Origin: Polyangium sp. 6x1
GTDB lineage: Bacteria > Myxococcota_A > Polyangia > Polyangiales > Polyangiaceae
DNA: 64,000 bases
Reading direction: 5' to 3'
NCBI RefSeq assembly: GCF_029946515.1
Contig: NZ_JARZHH010000002.1
Location: 310,001-374,000, forward strand
This document shows positions 25,890 to 33,609 of the stretch, in pieces. Positions within the stretch are counted from its first letter, which is position 1. Each line of letters starts with the position of its first letter. The notes under the pieces are model-generated. The model did no database searches, was not told the origin of the DNA, and saw nothing but the letters and a program-made list of their open reading frames with translations. The position numbers were made by a program, and so were the translations under genes.

Positions 25890-27521
25890 CTAGCGCCGCC
25901 GCAAGACGCGACCGCGCGGCCGGTCGAGCCGCGTCGCGCCGCGATCCACGACGACGTGGCCGCCGAGGACGACCTTGTCGATGCCGACAGGCGGCGCGTT
26001 CGAACCGCCTTCGCCGACCAAGCGCGGATCGAAGAGCACGAGGTCGGCCGCGTAGCCGGGCGCGAGGCGGCCGATGCCCGGCAAACCCACACGCTCGGCG
26101 GGGAACGAGGTCATGCGGCGGACGGCCTCTTCGAGCGAGAAGAGGCCGAGATCGCGGCTGTAGCGGCCGAGCACGCGAGGAAAGGTGCCGAAGGAGGCGG
26201 GGTTGTGGAAGCGGCCGCGGCGCGTGAGGATCGCGTCGGTCTCGAAGGCGCAGAGCCGGTGCGAGAGGACGGCGCGGAGCGGCTCTTCGTGCGTGTCGTC
26301 GCCGGAGTAGGTGCCGATGAGGACACGCGCCGCGCCGGAGCTCTCCCGCGAGACGTGGACGTACGCGTCGAAGGGCGAGACGCCGAGGCGGCGCGCGATC
26401 GCGGCGATGTCGAGGCCTTCGAGCGGTTCGAGCGAGGCCTTGCCGCCGCCCCAGGTGACGGTGATGTCGGACCAGTCGAGGCCGAGCGCGAGGCGGAACA
26501 TCGCGAACTCGCGCCGGAGACGTGCGAGGACCTTGGGGTCGCGGATGCGCTCCTCGAAATGATCGAGCACCCACGCGGGCAGGATCGCGTTGATGGTCGT
26601 GTTGCCGACGGTGTAGGGGAAGGCGTCGAAGGCGACGTCGACGCCGGATGCGACGGCCTCCTCGATGCGCCGGAGCACGGTGCGGTAGGTGCGCCAGGTG
26701 CGGCGGCCGATGAAGATCTGGTGCGAGAGCTGGAGGCGCGCGCCGCCGCGCTTCGCCGCCGTGACGAGCTCGTCGACGGAGCGCACGTTGTGCGGCGCGC
26801 CGAGGAGCATCGGCTTGTAGAAGGGCGAGATCCAAACGTAGGCGCGGCCGTGCACCGTGAAGATCGCGCCCTCCTCGGCGACGACGCTGCACAGCGAGGC
26901 AAGCTCGTCCGATTGCGCGAACACGCCCGGCTTGTAGGCGAGGCCCGCGGAGAGGCCGAAGGCGCCTTCCCGCAAGGCTTCGCGTGTCGCGCGCCGGAGC
27001 GCGTCGAGCTCGCTCGGCGAGGGCGCGCGGGGCGCGTTGCCCATCACCGATTGACGGATCGTCCCGTGCCCCGCGAGGAACGCCACGTTGAAGGCGACGC
27101 CGCGCGCCTCGATCGCGTCGAGCATCTCGGCGGTCGAGCGCCACGCGTAGGGGAACGCGCGGTCGCGCAGGATCTCCGAGGACGCGTCGGCGAGGCGGGT
27201 GGACTCTTCGGTGACCGGTGCGAGCGAGTGACCGCAGTTGCCCACGACGAGCGTGGTCACGCCCTGGCGCAGCATCGGCGCGAGGATCTCGCCGTGATCG
27301 CCGAGGGGAAGCAGCCAGTCGGCGTGCGAGTGGATGTCGACGAAGCCCGGCGCGACGACGAGGCCGCGGGCGTCGAGCGTCTCCTTGCCCGTGATCGCGC
27401 CCGGGACCGTGAGCGCCGCGACGCGGCCTTCCTTGACGCCGACGTCGGCCGCAAAGCGTGCCCTGCCGGTGCCGTCGATGACGTCGCCTCCGCGCACCAC
27501 GAGGTCGAATTCGCCGGTCAT
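25890..27521 (-). CDS. N-acyl-D-amino-acid deacylase family amidohydrolase
   Basis: A 543-residue amidohydrolase of the D-aminoacylase group. After a small beta-domain (RGGDVIDGTGRARFAADV) the metal motif DIHSHADW appears, then VGNCGHSLAP with the Cys ligand, and later His/Asp positions in LQLSHQIFIG and the FETDAILTRRG segment. The C-terminus returns to the beta-domain (LAPGYAADLVLFDP). These enzymes free D-amino acids from N-acyl forms; related members act on other cyclic or acylated amides, so the substrate is not certain. It is 95 bp upstream of the flavoprotein–GT2 pair on the same strand and may share a transcript. Confidence 0.82.
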   Translation of the reverse strand: MTGEFDLVVRGGDVIDGTGRARFAADVGVKEGRVAALTVPGAITGKETLDARGLVVAPGFVDIHSHADWLLPLGDHGEILAPMLRQGVTTLVVGNCGHSLAPVTEESTRLADASSEILRDRAFPYAWRSTAEMLDAIEARGVAFNVAFLAGHGTIRQSVMGNAPRAPSPSELDALRRATREALREGAFGLSAGLAYKPGVFAQSDELASLCSVVAEEGAIFTVHGRAYVWISPFYKPMLLGAPHNVRSVDELVTAAKRGGARLQLSHQIFIGRRTWRTYRTVLRRIEEAVASGVDVAFDAFPYTVGNTTINAILPAWVLDHFEERIRDPKVLARLRREFAMFRLALGLDWSDITVTWGGGKASLEPLEGLDIAAIARRLGVSPFDAYVHVSRESSGAARVLIGTYSGDDTHEEPLRAVLSHRLCAFETDAILTRRGRFHNPASFGTFPRVLGRYSRDLGLFSLEEAVRRMTSFPAERVGLPGIGRLAPGYAADLVLFDPRLVGEGGSNAPPVGIDKVVLGGHVVVDRGATRLDRPRGRVLRRR

Positions 27522-27553
27522 CCCCGGCAGGGTACCACGCTAGGATAGGCCTC

Positions 27554-28723
27554 GTGCTCGCCGTCGCCCTCGTCCTTTGCCTCTGCCTCGCGGCCGTGCT
27601 CGTGCTCGTTCTGCTGAGGCTCGGGCGCAAGCAGGACGCGGAGCGCGCGGAGCTCGATCGACGCTTCCTCGCGCTCGGCCAGTCCGTCGACGCGGAGAGC
27701 GAAGGCGGCGCGCTGCGCGTCACGGCGAATGGTCAGCCGTTCGTGCTTCGGCTCCGTTATGGGCGTGGGGGGCGGGCGGAGTTCGAGGTCGAGGCCGCGG
27801 GCAGCGGCGCCGCGGCGCGGCTGCCGATCGTGATCCGTCGCGAGACGTCGCTCGACATGCTCGGCAAGAAGCTCCGGATCAACCGCGAGGTGCAGACGGG
27901 CGACGCCGCCTTCGACGCCGCCGTGTACGTCGAGTCGGACGCGCCGGACGGAGACGTCCAGCGCGTGCTCGGCGAGGCGCGCGTGCGGCAGAAGGTCCTC
28001 GCGCTGCTCGACGCAGGTTTCTCGTCCGTCGCGATCCACGACGGCGGCGGCAAGCTCTTCGCCCTGCGGGACGCGGGCGAGCGCTTCGACGAGGGCGCCT
28101 TGCGCGCGGCGTGTGGCGAGCTCGGCGCGATCGCGGAAGCCTTGCCGGCGCCGAGCGCGAGGCCCGGTTTGCCGCCGCTCTGGCTCGCCGGTCCGATTGC
28201 GGCCGTGGTGTCGGCCGTGCTCGCGTTCGTCGGGTTTTACCTCCTTTCGTGGGCGCGCGGCGCGTATTACCCGCTCGGCAGCAGCGCGACGATCGTGGGC
28301 GTGGCGCTCGGGCTCTTCGCGTGGCTCTGCGTGCTGCCGCTCGTGGGCGTGCTCGTGCGCGGCCGCTCGGTGAGCTTTCGCCTCTTCGGCGCGTGTTTCT
28401 GCTTCCTCTTGCTCGCCATGCCGCTCTCGGGCGCGGGCACCGCGATCGCCATGAACGGCCGCATGGACGCCGATCGGCCGACGTGCCTGAAGGCGCGCGT
28501 TTCCTCGAAGGGATCACGCTCGTACAAGACCAGCACGTCGTACTTCGTGCACCTCGACGGCCTGCCGCGGGAGAGCGCGCCGATCGAGCTGCCGGTCGCG
28601 CGCGAGCTCTTCGCGTCGCTGCACGAGGGGCAAGACGTGTTCGTGGAGGTCGGTCGGGGTCGCTTCGGCTGGGAGTGGCTGAAGGGGATCCGGCTCGACG
28701 ACGTCGACTGCGGCGGGTGGTAG
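27554..28723 (+). CDS. Multi-pass membrane protein of unknown function
   Basis: A 389-residue protein from GTG 27554, divergent from the D-aminoacylase with only 32 bp between starts. One N-terminal membrane helix (residues 2–22) is followed by a ~180-residue soluble domain containing QPFVLRLRYGRGG and RETSLDMLGKKLRINREV. About three further helices (~195–300) and a C-terminal ~90-residue soluble part follow. I do not recognise a family; the layout resembles other myxobacterial envelope proteins without assigned role. Confidence 0.65.
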   Translation: MLAVALVLCLCLAAVLVLVLLRLGRKQDAERAELDRRFLALGQSVDAESEGGALRVTANGQPFVLRLRYGRGGRAEFEVEAAGSGAAARLPIVIRRETSLDMLGKKLRINREVQTGDAAFDAAVYVESDAPDGDVQRVLGEARVRQKVLALLDAGFSSVAIHDGGGKLFALRDAGERFDEGALRAACGELGAIAEALPAPSARPGLPPLWLAGPIAAVVSAVLAFVGFYLLSWARGAYYPLGSSATIVGVALGLFAWLCVLPLVGVLVRGRSVSFRLFGACFCFLLLAMPLSGAGTAIAMNGRMDADRPTCLKARVSSKGSRSYKTSTSYFVHLDGLPRESAPIELPVARELFASLHEGQDVFVEVGRGRFGWEWLKGIRLDDVDCGGW

Positions 28724-28764
28724 ATCGCGTCCTGCCACGATGCGTCAAGGTGCGCGAAAAATTT

Positions 28765-28844
28765 GCGGAAAGTCCGCCTTGGATCCCGCGTCGGGATCGG
28801 GATAAATCACCGGGACGGCGCGAGAGGTTCCGTTCTCTCGCCGT
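28765..28844 (+). promoter_or_regulatory. Three consecutive stem-loops in the leader of the aconitase-family gene
   Basis: Three inverted repeats follow each other: GCGGA/TCCGC (28765–28777), GATCCC/GGGATC (28782–28798) and ACGG..CGAGAG/CTCTCG..CCGT (28815–28844). The first may end the upstream transcript. The other two lie just before the gene's GAGGAGG ribosome-binding site. No known riboswitch consensus was recognised. Confidence 0.4.
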
Positions 28845-28863
28845 GTGAGGGTCGAGGAGGAAC

Positions 28864-30852
28864 ATGCCCATCCCCCGTCGCACATCGGTCCGCCCGAGCG
28901 GACGTATCCTGTACCTGACCGAGGATCCCGAGGCGCTCCGCGCGCAGCTCGCCGGAGGCTCGATCGAGTTCGAGCCCGAGCGACACGCCCTCGTGAACAA
29001 CATCTCGACCGACGAGCTCACGCCGGGCTGGGTTTGTTACTACTACGACGAGACGCTCGCCCGGTACTGCCTGGTCGGCCTGCGCGGCGGGCTCATCGAG
29101 CGCGACTCCATCAAGAACGGCGGCTTCGGCGTGATCGTCAGCGGCCGCTCGAAGGGCTGCGGCTCGTCGCGCGAGACGGCGCCGTACTCCGAGCGCGAGG
29201 CGGGCATCCAGATCGTCGTCGCCAAGAGCATCGAGAAGATCTACGGGCAGAACTGCCAGAACATCGGCCTGCTCACGACCACGGACTTCAGCGTGCTCGA
29301 CCGCGTCAAGCGCGGCGAGGAGATCCCGATCTCCGAGTTCACGCGCGGGCTCGACCCGATCAGCCGCGACGTCGTCGAGTACGGAGGCCTCTTCACGTAC
29401 AACAAGGCGCGCCTCGCCGGCGAGGTCTCGCCGCCGACGCTCGACACGCCGGCGCGGCCGATGACGCTCTGCGAGAAGATCCTCGCCTCGCGCGCGATCG
29501 TCGACGCGAAGACGGGCGCGCTCGGCGTGAAGGCCGTCAAGCCCGGCGACTCGCTCTTCGTGCGCACCGACGTCCGCTTCTCGCACGAGTACGTCACGCC
29601 GATGGCGGAGTCGCTCTTCCGCGCCGGCTTCGGCCCCGACGCGAAGGTCGAGGCGCCGGAGAGCGTGTACGCGTTCCGCGATCACCTCACGTTCCTCGAC
29701 CTCGTGATGCCCGAGGCGCACAAGAAGATGGGCCTCCAGGAGCAGGCCGCCTCGCTCGCCACGGTGCAGGAGACGTTCACCCAGAAGCACCGCGTGAAGC
29801 TCTACGGCGAGGTCGTACGAGACGGAAAGACCGTCGGGTCCGAGGCGATCTGCCACAACAAGGTGATCGAGGAGATCGCCCTGCCCGGGCAGGTCGTGGC
29901 GGGCACGGACTCGCACACGTGCATGGCCGGCGCGCTCGGATGCTTCGCGTTTGGCGTCGGCTCGACGGACATGGCGAACGCGTGGCTCACGCGCGACATC
30001 CGCGTCGCCGTACCCGAGTCGGCGCGCTTCAACCTGCACGGGAAGCTGCGCCCCGGCGTCACCGCCAAGGACGTGATGCTCTACCTGCTCTCGCAGCCGT
30101 TCTGGAAGAGCGGCGAGGGCATCGGCAAGGTGCTGGAGTTCGCGGGCGAGGGCGTGCGCGCGATGGGGCTCGACGAGCGCGCGACGCTCACGAACATGGC
30201 CGTCGAGGCGGGCGGCTTCACGGGCATCATCGAGGCCGACGAGGTCGTCGTGGAGTACCTCGTCAAGCAACGCGGCCTCGACGCGGACGCGGTGCGCGCG
30301 CAGATCGTGCGGGCCGACGAGGGCGCCACGTACATGGCGGTCTTCGACGTGGATCTCGGCGCGATCGAGCCGATGGTCGCGACCCCGGGCGACCCGCGCA
30401 ATGGCGTGCCTCTGCGCTCGCTCACCGACGTCGCGGGCGGCGACGTGAAGATCCACGTGGCCTACGGCGGCTCGTGCACGGGCGGGAAGAAGGCGGACAT
30501 GGACATGTACGCCGAGGTTCTCCGGGCCGCGGTCGAGCAGGGCAAGCGCGTCGCCGACGGCGTGCACCTCTACATCCAGTTCGGCTCGCAGGACATCCGC
30601 AGGTACGCCGAGCAGAAGGGCTACATCGAGATCTTCCAGCGCGCGGGCGCCGAGCTCGTGGACCCTTCGTGCGGCGCGTGCATCAAGGCCGGGCCGGGCG
30701 TGTCGTTCACCGCCGACGAAGTCACGGTCTCCGCGATCAACCGCAACTTCCCTGGTCGATCCGGCCCCGGGAAGGTCTACCTCGCGAGCCCGCTCGTCGT
30801 CGCGGCGAGCGCGATCGCGGGGCGGATCGTCGAGCCTGCGGCGATCGCCTGA
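28864..30852 (+). CDS. Aconitase/isopropylmalate-isomerase family hydratase, swivel domain first
   Basis: A 662-residue enzyme of the aconitase superfamily with unusual domain order. Residues ~1–170 are the swivel domain (NNISTDELTPGW, GFGVIVSGRSKGCGSSRETAPYS), equivalent to LeuD. The catalytic LeuC-like part follows (~195–660). The [4Fe-4S] cysteines are visible in GTDSHTCMAG and DPSCGACIKAG, and substrate contacts in NRNFPGRSG. AcnA has the swivel last; AcnB has it early but after a HEAT-like domain that is absent here. It should hydrate or isomerise a tricarboxylic or isopropylmalate-like acid; substrate not decided. ATG 28864 has GAGGAGG three bases upstream, the strongest ribosome-binding site seen in the window. 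Confidence 0.85.
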   Translation: MPIPRRTSVRPSGRILYLTEDPEALRAQLAGGSIEFEPERHALVNNISTDELTPGWVCYYYDETLARYCLVGLRGGLIERDSIKNGGFGVIVSGRSKGCGSSRETAPYSEREAGIQIVVAKSIEKIYGQNCQNIGLLTTTDFSVLDRVKRGEEIPISEFTRGLDPISRDVVEYGGLFTYNKARLAGEVSPPTLDTPARPMTLCEKILASRAIVDAKTGALGVKAVKPGDSLFVRTDVRFSHEYVTPMAESLFRAGFGPDAKVEAPESVYAFRDHLTFLDLVMPEAHKKMGLQEQAASLATVQETFTQKHRVKLYGEVVRDGKTVGSEAICHNKVIEEIALPGQVVAGTDSHTCMAGALGCFAFGVGSTDMANAWLTRDIRVAVPESARFNLHGKLRPGVTAKDVMLYLLSQPFWKSGEGIGKVLEFAGEGVRAMGLDERATLTNMAVEAGGFTGIIEADEVVVEYLVKQRGLDADAVRAQIVRADEGATYMAVFDVDLGAIEPMVATPGDPRNGVPLRSLTDVAGGDVKIHVAYGGSCTGGKKADMDMYAEVLRAAVEQGKRVADGVHLYIQFGSQDIRRYAEQKGYIEIFQRAGAELVDPSCGACIKAGPGVSFTADEVTVSAINRNFPGRSGPGKVYLASPLVVAASAIAGRIVEPAAIA

Positions 30853-30869
30853 GCGATTCGCTCCCTCAT

Positions 30870-30944
30870 CCCCTCATTCACCGTTTGGGGGCTACGCTCG
30901 GACGAGCCGAGCTACGCCCCCAAACCCCCCTTTCGGGAGAGGGG
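30870..30944. repeat. Dispersed hairpin repeat, copy B
   Basis: TTTGGGGGC (30884–30892) pairs with GCCCCCAAA (30916–30924), enclosing GCTCGG/CCGAGC (30896–30912). A flanking CCCCCC…GGGAGAGGGG hairpin follows. It is a near copy of 16145–16216 and again lies between convergent genes, so it probably stops transcription from both sides. Confidence 0.7.
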
Positions 30945-30951
30945 CGCTCGC

Positions 30952-32268
30952 CTAGCTCCCGTTTCGCGACGACTTGATCACCTGCTCGACCTCGAGCCCG
31001 CGGAAGGTGCCTCGCATGGCCGCCTTCTCGGCGGCGAGGTCGGGCTTCGCGCTGCGCACACGCGTGGACGTCCGCTCGGACTCGGGCACGGCTGGCGTGG
31101 GCGTCGTGCGCTGATCGAAGCTCGTCAGCGTGCTCGTGAGCTCCGCCGGGGTCGGCGCAGGCGGCGCGGGCGGCGCAGGCGGTGCCGGCGGCGCGGGCAG
31201 CACGGGCGCGACCTTGCCGCTCGTCGTGGTCCCCATGCGGATCCCGGCTGCCGTATCCCCGAGCTTGATCCCCGCGACCGACTCCGCGAGCCGCGTCCCT
31301 GCGACCGTACTCCCGAGCCGCAGCCCCGCCGCCGTGTCGCGCAAGAACTTCCGCCCCGCGGCCGTATCTTCGAGCCTTAGCCCCGACGCCGTCTCGCCGA
31401 ACTTGAGGCTCGCCGCCGCGCGCAGCCCTGCGATCGACTCCGTGAGCTTCAGGCTCGCCGCCGTCTCGCTGAAGAGCCGCTGGCTCGCCTCGATCTCGTG
31501 CGCCAGCCGATCGCTCGGCTCCGTCTCGTTGAACGCCGCGATGAGCAGCGCCCCGAGCTGCTGTGCGCCCGGCGGCGGCGGCGTCGGTTCGCGTGGCACG
31601 AAGCCGAACTGTGTCCCCGACCACGTGAGCGCCGCTTTGAGGGCTTCGAGCGCGGAGATGTGCTCCTTGTCGAGCGTCCCGCCGACGATCATGCCGGAGG
31701 CGATGTACATGGCGAGGCGGCTCGGGCTCGTGGCGCTGGAGAAGCGCAGCTCGCCGCTGCGTTGTTCGAGCTCGAGGGCGCCGAGCACGCTGGCGATCGA
31801 CATCTTCGTGGGGTCGCCGAGCACGGCGAAGGCCTCGCCGTCGCTCGCGGGGGGCAGGATCGACTGGCCGCGTTCGAGCTCGCGGATGCGCTCGCCCATG
31901 GCGATCATGGCGTTCACCTGGGCGACGAGCTCCGCGGGATCGATGGGGGCGGAGAGCACGACGTCGGCGCCGCTGCCGAGCACGGCGAGGCGCGTGGATT
32001 CCGTGTCCGACGTCGTGAGGACGACGAGCGGCGTGTAGGCGACGCGCGTATCGTGGCCGCGGATTACCGAGGCGAGCTCCAGCGCGTCGGCGTCGGGCAG
32101 ATCCAGCGAGGCCACGATCACGTGCGGTTCGAGGGCGCAGGCCACGTTGAATCCGGCGCGCGCGGTGGCGACCGAGACGACGTCGTACGTATCGGACGGC
32201 AGCCCCTCGACGAGCGCCCGGTAAGCGGAGAGATCCGCATCCACGACGAGCACGAAATCGCCCGACAT
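30952..32268 (-). CDS. Pseudo-receiver and PATAN (DUF4388) protein with nine-residue repeats
   Basis: A 438-residue regulator. Residues 1–120 have a receiver fold, but two key residues are changed: the phospho-acceptor position in IVASLDLPD is Ser54 instead of Asp, and the conserved Lys before Pro is Ala (LSAPIDP). A PATAN/DUF4388 domain follows (~145–230, SIASVLGALELEQRSGELRF). Residues ~250–340 are tandem repeats of about nine residues with the pattern L-x-x-T/S-A/V-A-G-x-R/K. The tail is Pro/Ala-rich and polar. It has no DNA-binding or enzyme domain, so protein–protein signalling that does not depend on phosphorylation is likely. Confidence 0.78.
   Translation of the reverse strand: MSGDFVLVVDADLSAYRALVEGLPSDTYDVVSVATARAGFNVACALEPHVIVASLDLPDADALELASVIRGHDTRVAYTPLVVLTTSDTESTRLAVLGSGADVVLSAPIDPAELVAQVNAMIAMGERIRELERGQSILPPASDGEAFAVLGDPTKMSIASVLGALELEQRSGELRFSSATSPSRLAMYIASGMIVGGTLDKEHISALEALKAALTWSGTQFGFVPREPTPPPPGAQQLGALLIAAFNETEPSDRLAHEIEASQRLFSETAASLKLTESIAGLRAAASLKFGETASGLRLEDTAAGRKFLRDTAAGLRLGSTVAGTRLAESVAGIKLGDTAAGIRMGTTTSGKVAPVLPAPPAPPAPPAPPAPTPAELTSTLTSFDQRTTPTPAVPESERTSTRVRSAKPDLAAEKAAMRGTFRGLEVEQVIKSSRNGS
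31213..31476 (-). repeat. Tandem 27-bp coding repeats (nine-residue units)
   Basis: Inside the receiver–PATAN gene, 88 codons form about nine units such as FGETASGLR, LEDTAAGRK, LGSTVAGTR, LAESVAGIK and LGDTAAGIR. Two units are longer by one residue and one by six. The regular hydrophobic–polar–Thr–Ala–Gly–Arg pattern suggests a solenoid or a repetitive interaction surface. Confidence 0.75.
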
Positions 32269-32470
32269 GAGGCAAACCTACCATGCCGGCTGACGAGAGC
32301 GGAGCGTCCGTGCGTGGACGGACGTGGGGTTCGGCGGAAGGTAAGATTTCGACGTTTTCAATGTGGGGAAGACCACTGGGTGAGCGTGAGCTTGCTCCCG
32401 CGGCGCTTCCTCGTGCATCCCGCGTGCGCTAAGGTATTCCCTTGTAGCTAGCTCACGCCTTCGGGGAGCC

Positions 32471-32704
32471 ATGAACGACAAAGACACGCTGGCGAAGAAC
32501 AACGAGGCGTCGAAGACCGACAAAAGGAAGCAAAGTCTCTACTTCCCGGAGTCGATGCTCCAGGAGATCAAGGAAGAAGCGGCGCGGCTCGATCGGTCTT
32601 TGTCGTGGGTGGTCCAGCGCGCGTGGAAACTCGCCCGGCTGGAGATCAAGAAGCTGCCGAGCGTCAACGAGGTCGGTGAAGGCGAAGAGGATCTCGGCGA
32701 TTGA
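32471..32704 (+). CDS. Small ribbon-helix-helix-like protein (TIGR04563 type)
   Basis: A 77-residue protein with a polar N-terminus, then KQSLYFPESMLQEIKEEAARLDRSLSW and VVQRAWKLA. This matches the strand–helix–helix pattern of ribbon-helix-helix DNA-binding proteins and of the small myxobacterial family TIGR04563. The C-terminus is acidic (EGEEDLGD). It could be a DNA-binding regulator. Its stop overlaps the TTG start of the next gene (TTGA), so the hydrolase and the lipoprotein downstream belong to the same operon. No toxin gene is adjacent, so an antitoxin role is not supported. Confidence 0.75.
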   Translation: MNDKDTLAKNNEASKTDKRKQSLYFPESMLQEIKEEAARLDRSLSWVVQRAWKLARLEIKKLPSVNEVGEGEEDLGD

Positions 32705-33609
32705 CGACGAGCAGTCTTCCCCCTCCCTCGAGCGGGAGCGCCCCCCAGACCGCCTCGTTCGCCATTGCCCCCGACACGACGCGCCTCTTCGTGCGGCGCA
32801 GGCGGGGCCCCTCGGATCTCACGGTCCTGCTCACCGACGGGATCGCCTGCGACGGGTTCATCTGGAAATACCTGTGGGACGACCTCTCCTCCGTCGCCAG
32901 CGTCGCGCACTGGAACTACCGCGGCCACGGCCGTAGCAGCCTTCCCGCCGATTCCCGGCGCATCGAGCTCATCGACCACGCGCACGACCTCGATACGGTC
33001 CGGCGCGCCGTGGGCGACCCCGAGGTCGTGCTCGTGGGCCACTCGATGGGCTGCCAGGTCTCGCTCGAAGCCTACCGGCTCCGGCCCGAGAAGGTGCGCG
33101 CGCTCGTCCTGATCTGCGGCGCGCCGGGGCGAATCACCCACACGTTCAAGGGCACCGACGTGCTCGCGCAGATGCTGCCGAAGCTCATCGCGCGCGTCGA
33201 CGCCCACCCCGAGATCGTGCGGGCGCTCTGGGGAAGGGTGCCCGCCGAGGCGGCCTTGCGCCTCGCGATGCTCACGGGCGAGATCGATCGGTCGATCCGT
33301 CCCGACGACGTGATGCCGTACCTCAAGCACATGGTCGACATCGACGTCTCCATGTTCCTGCGGATGCTCCGGTCCGCCGGCGATCATTCGGCCGCGGACC
33401 TTTTGCCGAAGGTCACCGTGCCCGCGCTCGTGCTCGCGGGGGATCGCGATACCTTCACGCCGCCCCGGTACGCCGAGGAGATGGCGGCTGCGCTGCCGCA
33501 CGGCGAGCTGCTCATGGTGAACGGGGGCTCCCACGCCGTGCCCATCGAGCGCCCCGACCTCGTGCGCGACCGCATCCAGAAGTTTCTCCGCGAGCGCGTG
33601 CTCGCATGA
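32701..33609 (+). CDS. Alpha/beta hydrolase
   Basis: A 302-residue hydrolase. The oxyanion and nucleophile regions are LLTDGIACDGFIWKYL and VLVGHSMGCQVSL, with nucleophile Ser in GHSMG. The acid is in LAGDRDTFTP and the His in GGSHAVPIE. No signal peptide. The TTG start at 32701 overlaps the stop of the small gene before it, and AGAGGA lies about nine bases upstream. Esterase, lipase or haloperoxidase-like activity is possible; the substrate cannot be read from sequence. It is coupled at its 3' end (ATGA) to the kinase-fold lipoprotein. Confidence 0.85.
   Translation: MTTSSLPPPSSGSAPQTASFAIAPDTTRLFVRRRRGPSDLTVLLTDGIACDGFIWKYLWDDLSSVASVAHWNYRGHGRSSLPADSRRIELIDHAHDLDTVRRAVGDPEVVLVGHSMGCQVSLEAYRLRPEKVRALVLICGAPGRITHTFKGTDVLAQMLPKLIARVDAHPEIVRALWGRVPAEAALRLAMLTGEIDRSIRPDDVMPYLKHMVDIDVSMFLRMLRSAGDHSAADLLPKVTVPALVLAGDRDTFTPPRYAEEMAAALPHGELLMVNGGSHAVPIERPDLVRDRIQKFLRERVLA

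Noticed and set aside
24466-27723. 1085-codon minus-strand open frame
   Set aside because: Only the last 442 codons encode the flavoprotein. The earlier part is out of frame with the D-aminoacylase gene and reads as low-complexity Arg/Ala sequence.
28765-28844. Known riboswitch
   Set aside because: Stem-loops are present but no conserved riboswitch core sequence was recognised.
32471-32704. Antitoxin of a toxin–antitoxin pair
   Set aside because: The RHH-like gene is followed by an alpha/beta hydrolase, not a toxin fold.
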